The notes under the pieces are model-generated. The model saw only the letters and a list, made by a program, of their open reading frames with translations. It was not told where the DNA came from and searched no databases. From assembly GCF_025567465.1 (NCBI RefSeq), contig NZ_JAOQKI010000015.1, forward strand, positions 1 to 58,704: a DNA stretch of 58,704 nucleotides, written 5' to 3'. This document shows, piece by piece, positions 16,702 through 24,503 of the stretch. Origin of the DNA: Roseburia_C amylophila. GTDB taxonomy: Bacteria; Bacillota; Clostridia; Lachnospirales; Lachnospiraceae. Position numbers and translations under genes: made by a program. Each line of letters starts with the position of its first letter. Within the stretch, counting starts at the first letter, position 1.

Positions 16702-17250
16702 ATGAAAGAAACAGACAAACGATACGAAGCGAACCGCCAGGTAAAATTAAAGATTGCCCGTGCCCTGACCAAACTCATGGACACCAAAGCATTTTCCGAT
16801 ATATCCGTAACCGATATTATTACCACTGCCGGAGTAGCAAGAGCTTCCTATTACCGGAATTTTCATTCCAAGGAAGAAGTGTTGATTAAAATTACGGACG
16901 ATATTATGGAAGAATACCGGAAGAGGGCAGAAAAGCTTGAAAATGACTTTTTCAGCTATGAGGCAATTTTACTGATTTTCCGGTATTTTAAGACTTACAA
17001 GAAATTTATTTTAAGTGTATATAAGGCAGGTCTTGCATACATTTACTTAGACCTTTTTGATCAGGAATTAGAAAATCATATGGGTGACATGCCTTATAAT
17101 GATATTCACCGGTATAAAGTCTACTTCTATTCCGGTGCGCTCTATAATGTTTTCTTAAAATGGCTGCAAAACGGAATGAAGGAACATCCTTCCGCTATGG
17201 CTTCCATGGTGACGGAAATGTTAGAACAGGGAGCCTATCCGCTAGCTTAA
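16702..17250 (+). CDS. TetR/AcrR-family transcription regulator
   Basis: The N-terminal helix-turn-helix is clear: KIARALTKLMDTKAFSDIS, then VTDIITTAGVARASYYRNF and KEEVLIKI (about residues 12-65). The C-terminal helical domain of about 110 residues would bind the inducer; it matches the TetR_C-type seen in Lachnospiraceae. AGGAG lies before the ATG. No transporter or enzyme follows on the same strand; the gene converges on sbcC with a 9-bp overlap of the 3' ends. The palindromes at 16027 and 16106 upstream of the divergent degV gene are its best candidate targets, which would link it to lipid metabolism. This link is inferred. Confidence 0.85.
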   Translation: MKETDKRYEANRQVKLKIARALTKLMDTKAFSDISVTDIITTAGVARASYYRNFHSKEEVLIKITDDIMEEYRKRAEKLENDFFSYEAILLIFRYFKTYKKFILSVYKAGLAYIYLDLFDQELENHMGDMPYNDIHRYKVYFYSGALYNVFLKWLQNGMKEHPSAMASMVTEMLEQGAYPLA

Positions 17251-20200
17251 CTGCCAGCGGACATGGCTTCCTTCTTCATCTTTTGTAATAAGAAGCTGGT
17301 CTTCCATTTCCTGCTTTAATTCTGTTACATGGGAAATGATTCCAATAAGCTTTGAGCCGCCTGCCATCTCTTTTAATACCCGGACTGCCTGCTCTCTTGC
17401 ATGCTCATCCAGGGAACCAAAGCCTTCATCAATAAACATCATATCAAGATGTATGGCAGCAGAATTTTCCTGAATCTCATCTGCCATGCCCAATGCCATG
17501 GATAACGCCGCCATAAAAGATTCTCCTCCGGAAAGCGTACGGACTTCCCGCTCTTTTCCGGTTACATTGGAATATACCATAAGGTCAAGTCCCTTGTTCT
17601 TTCCGATTGCAGCCTTCTTCTCATCAAACATTCTAAGTTCAAACTGTCCTGCTGACATTTCTTCAAAACGGCGGTTTGCTGCATAAAGAATCCGCTCCAG
17701 ATAATAGCGTTGCACAAAGGTCTCCAAATCCATACGGCTGCCGGACACATTTCCGGAAATGACAGTATAAAGCCGTGTTATACGGTTGTGCTGCTCTAAT
17801 ACCTGCTGCCGCCCGCTCCATATTTCCTCTACCGCTTCTAAGATTTCCGTATCCTTCTGATTAGAAATCTCCCACTCATTGGCCGCCCTGCCTGCAAGCT
17901 TACTCTGCTCCTCTGCTGCCTTAAGTTCCTCTGTAAGCTTCTCTACGTCCGGTTTCTCTTTCTCTCCTACAGTTTCTTTCGCTGTCTCATAGCGGCTCTG
18001 ATACATCGTCTTCTGATTCTGATAATCTTCCCTTTTCTGCCGCATCTCTTCCATGGCATCTATCGAATACTGCTCCACCAGAGTCTGCCATTCCAGTTTG
18101 GAAATATCTTTTTCTTCTATATATAAATCATATTTTTGCTGCTTGGCTTCTGCTTCCTTTTTCCATTCCGGAAGTTCTCTTTCACAACGGACAATGCCTG
18201 TCTGTGTACCGGTTTTCTCTTCCTCTAAACGGCTCTTTTCTTTATCAGCCTTTGCATATGCACTTTCTGCAGAAGCCTTCTTCTGCTGTGCTTCTGCCAA
18301 GACTTCATCCGCTTCTTTTTCAGATGTATAGTCAAGGGTGCGGTTCCGCTCTGTGTAAGCTGCCTGACAACGGTCAAACTGCTCTTTTGCCAATAGCTTC
18401 TTTTCTGTTGCTTCTGTCTCTTCTTTTTGAAGTGCAATCTTTTTTGCTTCTGCCTCTTCTAATTTATGAGACAATTCCTTCTTCTTTTTTATCTCCTGAG
18501 AAAGTGTTTCTTCTTCTTTTGCAAGCTTTTTCTTTTGTGCGACAAGCCACGGTTCTATTTCATTATCGGCTGCCGGGTTTGCTTCCTTTCCAAAGTCTTC
18601 TATTTTATTCCGGCACTTTTCCTTTCTTTCTGCCAACTCTTTCTCCCGGTTCTCTCTTCTTACGTGGCATGCACCGGCTTCTGTAGATGCCGCTTCCTGC
18701 TTCTGTTGTAACTTTGCAATCGTTTTTTCTAAAGCTTCTAACATTTCCCGGCTTAATTCTTCCTGCATTTCTACCGCAATGCATGGCTTTGGATGTTCCA
18801 TGGAACCGCAGACCGGGCATGGCTCTCCCTCTTTTAATTCCTTTGCTAAAATGCCTGCCTGCGCATCGAAAAACCGCTTACGATATGCTTCGTATTCCTG
18901 CTGCTTTGCCTGATACTGTCCGGATGCTTCCCGATAAATCTCTTTTGCATGTTCCTCCTGTTTCTTTTCTTTACCAAGAAGCTGCTTTGATTCTGTAATC
19001 TCTGCTACGGCATCTTCGATTTCTGCAAGAGCATTTTTCTTTCCGGTAATCTGTAACTGCCTTACTTCAATTTCTTCGAAGGCTTCCGCTTCTTTCTTCC
19101 ACTGCACGATATTCTGCTCTAAGACAGTGCTTTTTTCTTTTGTCTCTTTTTCCGTCTCTTCCGCCTGCTGCAAAGCATCTTTACTCTGCTCTACTTCCTG
19201 TGCGGCTTTTCTTATTTCTCTCAATGCCGCTTTCGTGCGATTTACTTTTTCTTCTATAATACTGTAATTCTTCTGCTGTGTTTCCTTTTCCGCCTCTGCT
19301 AAGTTTCTTTCCTTTTCTGCCTCTTTTAAAGCTTTCTTTATCTCCGGCAGCTTTTCTTCTAATTTCTGCTGTTCTGCCTTTAAATTCTCCAGCCTCTTTA
19401 CCGCTTCTTCATACTGCTGATAGAGCTGCTTTGCATCATAGGCAAGCTTTATCATCTGCTCTAACCGGGCAGTCTCTTTTATCTCCTCTTCCGCTTCAAA
19501 AAGGCGTGCTAACTCCCGCTGTGCTTCTTCCATCTGGGTAAAGGATTTTTGCAGGTTTTCCGCTTCCTGCAACGCACTCCGGCAATGCTCCCGCAGTTTT
19601 TCCGCTTCTTTTGCTTCCTTCTTTTTCTTCTTTCCCTCTTCCTTAAGATACTGGCACAATTGCTGCATCAATTCTAAAAAGCGTTCCATCTCCGGTGCTT
19701 TTGCATCCGCCTGCTGCATCTTCTTTTTCAATGCCAACAGGGCTTCGGCTTCTTCAAAGGCTTCCGGTATGTCCGCATTCTCAGCTTTGGCATGAAACTT
19801 CGTACGGATTGTGGCAATCTCTGCATCTAATTTTCTTTTCCGGTCTCCTAATTCATTGGCAATCTTTTCATATTTTTCTGTGTGGAATAATTTTCGGAAA
19901 ATCACTTTTTTCTCATCGGATTTTGCCCGGAGCAGTTCCATAAATTCTCCCTGGGCAATCATTGCCACCTGCATAAACTGCCCCTTGTTCAGCCCGACAA
20001 TATCAATGATTTTCTGATTCGTTTCCTTTTGCGAATAAACGATTTCATCCGGCATGATTAAGGTAACGGATTCGCTTTCTTCTTTTTCACCGCTTCCCCG
20101 CTTCAATGGGCGGACATGTCTTGGCACACGGCGCACTGTATAGACGCCGCTTTCTTCTGTTCCTTCACAGAATTTCAATTCCACATAAGGCTCTGCGCCT

Positions 20201-20421
20201 GCTGTGGCAAACTGACTCTGCAGCTCTGTTCCACTTTTTTTATTAGCTGTAGAACTGGCTTCTCCATATAACGCAAAGGCTATGGCATCAAAAATAGTGG
20301 ACTTGCCGGAACCGGTATCTCCGGTAATCAGAAATAAATTCTGGGATGGTTTTCGAAAATCAATTTTCGTCCGGTCTCCATAGGACCCAAATGCCTGCAT
20401 TTCCAAGGTTAATGGTCTCAT
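17242..20421 (-). CDS. sbcC: SbcC, DNA double-strand-break repair ATPase subunit
   Basis: SbcC with SbcD forms the bacterial Mre11-Rad50 complex, which cuts DNA hairpins and blocked ends. The protein has 1,059 residues. Walker A is GDTGSGKST at 34-42, the signature LSGGESFMAALSMALG and Walker B LDMMFIDEGFGSLDE lie near the C-terminus, and between them runs a long Glu/Lys-rich coiled coil with a zinc hook CPVCG at about residue 535. The ATG overlaps the sbcD stop codon, so the two are translationally coupled. Note that the window contains many palindromic repeats, the kind of structure this enzyme attacks. Confidence 0.96.
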   Translation of the reverse strand: MRPLTLEMQAFGSYGDRTKIDFRKPSQNLFLITGDTGSGKSTIFDAIAFALYGEASSTANKKSGTELQSQFATAGAEPYVELKFCEGTEESGVYTVRRVPRHVRPLKRGSGEKEESESVTLIMPDEIVYSQKETNQKIIDIVGLNKGQFMQVAMIAQGEFMELLRAKSDEKKVIFRKLFHTEKYEKIANELGDRKRKLDAEIATIRTKFHAKAENADIPEAFEEAEALLALKKKMQQADAKAPEMERFLELMQQLCQYLKEEGKKKKKEAKEAEKLREHCRSALQEAENLQKSFTQMEEAQRELARLFEAEEEIKETARLEQMIKLAYDAKQLYQQYEEAVKRLENLKAEQQKLEEKLPEIKKALKEAEKERNLAEAEKETQQKNYSIIEEKVNRTKAALREIRKAAQEVEQSKDALQQAEETEKETKEKSTVLEQNIVQWKKEAEAFEEIEVRQLQITGKKNALAEIEDAVAEITESKQLLGKEKKQEEHAKEIYREASGQYQAKQQEYEAYRKRFFDAQAGILAKELKEGEPCPVCGSMEHPKPCIAVEMQEELSREMLEALEKTIAKLQQKQEAASTEAGACHVRRENREKELAERKEKCRNKIEDFGKEANPAADNEIEPWLVAQKKKLAKEEETLSQEIKKKKELSHKLEEAEAKKIALQKEETEATEKKLLAKEQFDRCQAAYTERNRTLDYTSEKEADEVLAEAQQKKASAESAYAKADKEKSRLEEEKTGTQTGIVRCERELPEWKKEAEAKQQKYDLYIEEKDISKLEWQTLVEQYSIDAMEEMRQKREDYQNQKTMYQSRYETAKETVGEKEKPDVEKLTEELKAAEEQSKLAGRAANEWEISNQKDTEILEAVEEIWSGRQQVLEQHNRITRLYTVISGNVSGSRMDLETFVQRYYLERILYAANRRFEEMSAGQFELRMFDEKKAAIGKNKGLDLMVYSNVTGKEREVRTLSGGESFMAALSMALGMADEIQENSAAIHLDMMFIDEGFGSLDEHAREQAVRVLKEMAGGSKLIGIISHVTELKQEMEDQLLITKDEEGSHVRWQLS

Positions 20422-21575
20422 AACTCACTCTCCTCCTCTACTTTATTGATGACTTCCTTAAGAATTTCTCTTTCTTCCTCGTTCATCTCTCCAATAAACT
20501 CACAGCATAGCGAAAAGGCATCAAGCTCTGCCTCATGCCGGAATTTTTCCATTTCATAATTGGCTTTGTACAGCGTTTCTCTTCGGATTTCCAGCAAATT
20601 GGGAAATGCATGACGCAGCCGGTCCTGCATGTCAAAGACATTGACATCCACCTTATCGGTAAGAATCACAGTTACAAAATTATCGGATGGCTGCTTTAAT
20701 ACTTCTTCTAATTCCCCTTCCACAATACGCACCTGACGCAGTGGTTTTAACGGAATTACTCTGGTGGAAAGCCTGCCCTTTTCTTCCAGTTCCACCATAA
20801 CAATGCCCTTTTTCTGTCCCGCTTCACTGACGGAGCAGGCAAGAGGTGTTCCACAGTAACGATAACACTCTTTTCCCACGGTCATAGGCTTATGAATATG
20901 TCCCAATGCCGCATAGTCAAACCGCTCCAACACATCCGCAGACACTTCATCAATATTTCCCACGGTGCGGATTTCGGAATCCATCCGCTCAACATCCTCC
21001 GCCGCTTTTCCTGCCGGCAGATAGAACTGGTGGCTCACCAGCACATTCCGCTCTGCTTCATTTACATTTTCTCTTTCCAGAAGCTTATGCAAAGTTGCAT
21101 CATAAGAAAGATTGTTATCATTTTCATCCGTTCCCACAATCTGCTTTACCATAGACGGCTTCACAAATGGCAGAAGATAAAAATTCACTTTTCCATACTT
21201 ATCCGTCAATGTCACTTTCTCAATGTATTCCTCTTTCGTCTCAGGCGGCTTTCCTATCATATATAAATGCTGTCTTGATAAAATGCTTCGAAAACAGTTC
21301 ACTCTTGGTGCGCTGTCATGGTTTCCGCTAATCATCATAAGGACAGCCTCCGGCACCATCTCCGTCAGTTCATTGATAAAATGATCGAATACCTCTACTG
21401 CCTCTGCCGCCGGCACTGCTTTATCATAAATATCTCCTGCAATCAAAATGGCATCCGGTTTTTCTTCTCCGGCCCGCTCTACAATCTGATGCAGGATATA
21501 TTCCTGGTCTTCCCTTAAATCATGATTCATTAATTTCAATCCGATGTGAAGGTCGGATAAGTGAAATATCTTCAT
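20418..21575 (-). CDS. sbcD: SbcD, Mre11-like exo/endonuclease subunit
   Basis: This 385-residue metallophosphoesterase is the nuclease partner of SbcC. The metal-binding motifs are in order: SDLHIG at 7-12, GDIYD at 47-51, GNHD at 84-87, and GHIH near 225. The C-terminal part is the capping and SbcC-binding domain. GGAG lies 10 bp before the ATG. It is the first gene of the sbcDC operon. A perfect 11-bp inverted repeat lies 36-68 bp upstream. Confidence 0.96.
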   Translation of the reverse strand: MKIFHLSDLHIGLKLMNHDLREDQEYILHQIVERAGEEKPDAILIAGDIYDKAVPAAEAVEVFDHFINELTEMVPEAVLMMISGNHDSAPRVNCFRSILSRQHLYMIGKPPETKEEYIEKVTLTDKYGKVNFYLLPFVKPSMVKQIVGTDENDNNLSYDATLHKLLERENVNEAERNVLVSHQFYLPAGKAAEDVERMDSEIRTVGNIDEVSADVLERFDYAALGHIHKPMTVGKECYRYCGTPLACSVSEAGQKKGIVMVELEEKGRLSTRVIPLKPLRQVRIVEGELEEVLKQPSDNFVTVILTDKVDVNVFDMQDRLRHAFPNLLEIRRETLYKANYEMEKFRHEAELDAFSLCCEFIGEMNEEEREILKEVINKVEEESEL

Positions 21576-21610
21576 AGCCCATGTGCTCCTTTTCTATACA
21601 AGATTATCCT

Positions 21611-21643
21611 ACAAAGTAAGATTATATTTTTCTCTTACTTTGT
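21611..21643. promoter_or_regulatory. Perfect 11-bp inverted repeat in the sbcDC promoter region
   Basis: ACAAAGTAAGA and TCTTACTTTGT are separated by 11 bases. A minus-strand TATAAT at 21621-21626 lies at the left arm, so the repeat probably overlaps the sbcD promoter and may be an operator. No good -35 box is seen. Confidence 0.45.
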
Positions 21644-21779
21644 ATTATAGCTTGTCTGGGGTTCTGCCGCAACGGACTTCTGCCGAATTATATGGCAGCA
21701 TTTTTAAGCAGGAGGCTAATTCTTTAGGGGGAAAATCTTTCAACTTTCTTCACTTTATAAAAATTTCGCAGTTTTTTTA

Positions 21780-21807
21780 TTGATTTTATGACTTATTTAT
21801 GTATAAT
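21780..21807 (+). promoter_or_regulatory. Probable pckA promoter
   Basis: TTGATT (21780-21785) and TATAAT (21802-21807) are separated by 16 bp, which would leave an untranslated leader of about 105 bases. Confidence 0.5.
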
Positions 21808-21920
21808 AATTATGATGACGTAACTAGGATTTATAGTTTCTCAGTCAAGATATCATAAAAACCTGCTTTTTGCGGGCGATTATCATATTACTATATTTAA
21901 AGGAAAGAGGTAAAAACAAA

Positions 21921-23525
21921 ATGGCAGAAATCAATTTAAGCAAGTATGGCATTACTGGAACAACAGAAATTGTCTACAACCCATCCTACGAAACATTATT
22001 CGCAGAAGAGACCAAGCCAGAACTGGAAGGCTATGAAAAAGGTCAGGAAAGTGAACTTGGCGCAGTCAATGTTATGACTGGTATTTATACAGGTCGTTCC
22101 CCTAAAGACAAATTCATCGTTATGGACAAGAACTCCAAAGACACTGTATGGTGGACATCTGATGAATACAAGAACGACAACCATCCAGCATCTGAGGAAG
22201 CATGGAGTGCTGTAAAAGACATCGCTATCAAAGAACTTTCTAACAAAAAACTTTATGTAGTAGATGCTTTCTGTGGTGCTAACAAAGATACCCGTATGGC
22301 TATCCGTTTCATCGTAGAAGTAGCTTGGCAGGCACATTTCGTAACAAATATGTTCATCCAGCCTACTGAAGAAGAATTAAAGAACTTTGAGCCGGACTTC
22401 ATCGTTTACAATGCTTCTAAAGCAAAAGTTGAAAACTACAAAGAATTAGGATTAAACTCTGAGACAGCAGTAATGTTCAACATTACAAGCCGTGAACAGG
22501 TTATCGTTAATACATGGTACGGCGGAGAAATGAAAAAAGGTATGTTCTCTATGATGAACTACTTTCTGCCATTAAAGGGCATCGCTTCCATGCACTGCTC
22601 TGCTAACACAGATATGAACGGTGAAAACACCGCTATCTTCTTCGGACTTTCCGGAACAGGTAAGACAACCCTTTCAACCGATCCTAAGCGTCTCTTAATC
22701 GGTGATGACGAGCATGGTTGGGATGACAACGGCGTATTCAACTTCGAAGGTGGATGCTACGCTAAGGTTATCGACCTTGACAAAGATTCCGAGCCGGATA
22801 TCTACAATGCAATCAGACGTGACGCTCTTCTTGAGAACGTAACATTAGATGCTAACGGAAAAATCGACTTCGCTGATAAGAGCGTAACAGAAAACACCCG
22901 TGTATCTTACCCAATCAACCACATTGAGAACATCGTCCGCCCGATTTCTTCTGCTCCAGCAGCTAAGAATGTTATCTTCCTTTCCGCAGATGCATTCGGA
23001 GTACTGCCTCCAGTATCTATCTTAACTCCAGAGCAGACCCAGTACTACTTCCTGTCTGGATTTACAGCAAAACTTGCTGGTACAGAGCGTGGAATCACAG
23101 AGCCTACACCTACTTTCTCAGCATGTTTCGGACAGGCTTTCTTAGAGCTGCATCCTACAAAATACGCTGCAGAGCTTGTTAAGAAAATGGAAAAGAGCGG
23201 AGCTAAGGCTTACCTCGTAAATACAGGATGGAACGGAACCGGAAAACGTATCTCCATCAAAGATACCCGTGGTATCATCGATGCTATCTTAAGCGGAGCT
23301 ATCTTAAGTGCTCCTACAAAACAGATTCCATTCTTCAACTTTGAAGTTCCTACCGAGCTTCCAGGTGTTGATTCAGGCATCTTAGATCCTCGTGATACTT
23401 ACGCAGATGCTTCTGAATGGGAGACAAAAGCATTAGATCTTGCTGACAGATTCATCAAGAACTTTGCTAAATACGAAGGAAACGAAGCTGGTAAAGCTCT
23501 TGTTTCTGCTGGTCCTCAGAAATAA
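21921..23525 (+). CDS. pckA: Phosphoenolpyruvate carboxykinase (ATP)
   Basis: The enzyme interconverts oxaloacetate + ATP and phosphoenolpyruvate + CO2 + ADP; in anaerobes it often runs toward oxaloacetate. Signature segments are TGRSPKDKFIV near residue 55, the Walker A SGTGKTTLSTDPKR at about 241-254, DDEHGWDDNGVFNFEGGCYAK right after it, and NTRVSYPINHIEN. The ATG at 21921 with GGAAAGAGG upstream is preferred over 21870 and gives 534 residues, the normal length. Codon use is visibly different from neighbours (many AAC, GGT, CGT), as expected of a highly expressed gene. Confidence 0.97.
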   Translation: MAEINLSKYGITGTTEIVYNPSYETLFAEETKPELEGYEKGQESELGAVNVMTGIYTGRSPKDKFIVMDKNSKDTVWWTSDEYKNDNHPASEEAWSAVKDIAIKELSNKKLYVVDAFCGANKDTRMAIRFIVEVAWQAHFVTNMFIQPTEEELKNFEPDFIVYNASKAKVENYKELGLNSETAVMFNITSREQVIVNTWYGGEMKKGMFSMMNYFLPLKGIASMHCSANTDMNGENTAIFFGLSGTGKTTLSTDPKRLLIGDDEHGWDDNGVFNFEGGCYAKVIDLDKDSEPDIYNAIRRDALLENVTLDANGKIDFADKSVTENTRVSYPINHIENIVRPISSAPAAKNVIFLSADAFGVLPPVSILTPEQTQYYFLSGFTAKLAGTERGITEPTPTFSACFGQAFLELHPTKYAAELVKKMEKSGAKAYLVNTGWNGTGKRISIKDTRGIIDAILSGAILSAPTKQIPFFNFEVPTELPGVDSGILDPRDTYADASEWETKALDLADRFIKNFAKYEGNEAGKALVSAGPQK

Positions 23526-23554
23526 TTTTCCTGATAAGGAAATCAATAGAAACG

Positions 23555-23586
23555 GAAAACCGGATGTGATTCCACATCCGGTTTTC
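23555..23586. terminator. Bidirectional terminator between pckA and tcdA
   Basis: A perfect 14-bp stem GAAAACCGGATGTG / CACATCCGGTTTTC with an ATTC loop separates the convergent genes and has T-rich sequence on the plus-strand side. Confidence 0.85.
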
Positions 23587-23598
23587 TTTATCTGTTTC

Positions 23599-24354
23599 TT
23601 ATTTTGCTGCCAGATCCTTTACTACTTCACCTGCGATAATCAGTCCGGCGACAGATGGCACAAATGCCACACTGCCCGGAATATCACGCCGCTCCGTACA
23701 TTTATGAGCTGCTCCCGGCGGACAGATACAGTTGGTTCTACAGCTGATTGCCATATCTTCGACTGGTCTGGTTGGCTGCTCTTCGGAATAAACTACCTTA
23801 AGCTTCTTTACGCCACGTTTCTTTAACTCACGGCGCATTACTTTTGCCAGTGGGCATACCTTTGTCTTATAAATATCTGCCACACGGAACTGACTGGCAT
23901 CTAACTTATTTCCAGCTCCCATACTGCTGATAATCGGTACATTCATCTCCTGTGCCTTCATAACCAGTGAAATCTTCGCTGTTACCGTATCTACTGCATC
24001 TACGATATAATCATACTCTTCAAAAGGAAATTCATCCGCATTTTCCGGCAGGAAAAAGCATTTATGCACTTCTACCCTGGCATCCGGATTAATCTCTAAA
24101 ATACGGTCTTTCATGACGTCTGTTTTATATTTTCCAACGGTCTTTCTGGTTGCAATAATCTGACGGTTGAGATTCGTCAGACATACCTTGTCATCATCAA
24201 TCAGATCAAAAGCTCCAACTCCGCTTCTTACCAGTGCTTCGCAGACATATCCACCTACTCCGCCGATTCCGAATACTGCAACCTTTGCATTCTTTAATTT
24301 TTCCATTGCTTCTTTTCCAAGCAATAGTTCGGTTCTTGAAAACTGTGTCAGCAT
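23599..24354 (-). CDS. tcdA: tRNA threonylcarbamoyladenosine dehydratase (TcdA, ThiF/E1-like)
   Basis: TcdA uses ATP to cyclise the t6A base at tRNA position 37 to ct6A. The E1-like fold is shown by the nucleotide-binding GIGGVGGYVCEAL at about 29-41, DDDKVCLTNLNRQI and DAVDTVTAKISLV. The Cys-rich CRTNCICPPG and the MLTQFSRTELLLGKEAMEKL start are typical of the YgdL/CsdL branch and not of ThiF or MoeB. AGGAG precedes the ATG, and the length of 251 residues is normal. It converges with pckA. Confidence 0.9.
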   Translation of the reverse strand: MLTQFSRTELLLGKEAMEKLKNAKVAVFGIGGVGGYVCEALVRSGVGAFDLIDDDKVCLTNLNRQIIATRKTVGKYKTDVMKDRILEINPDARVEVHKCFFLPENADEFPFEEYDYIVDAVDTVTAKISLVMKAQEMNVPIISSMGAGNKLDASQFRVADIYKTKVCPLAKVMRRELKKRGVKKLKVVYSEEQPTRPVEDMAISCRTNCICPPGAAHKCTERRDIPGSVAFVPSVAGLIIAGEVVKDLAAK

Positions 24355-24416
24355 CTTCTATCTCCTCTTCTTTGACTACGCTACATTTTACCGCGTCCTT
24401 ATGTTCTTTGCAACAG

Positions 24417-24456
24417 AAAAATGCTGCACTCCCATTTCTGAAAGTACAGCATTTTT
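24417..24456. terminator. Terminator after the surface protein gene
   Basis: AAAAATGCTGCACT and AGTACAGCATTTTT form a stem with one mismatch. On the minus strand it follows the stop codon of the 24504-27275 gene by about 50 bp, and it also has T-rich sequence on the other side. Confidence 0.7.
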
Positions 24457-24503
24457 ATTTTTCATCTCATGCCTTTTCTATTTTCGAAATATATCTTTTT
24501 TAC

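Noticed and set aside
17486..19943. Multiple overlapping ORFs on both strands
   Set aside because: They are frame shadows of the repetitive Glu/Lys/Ala coiled coil of SbcC.
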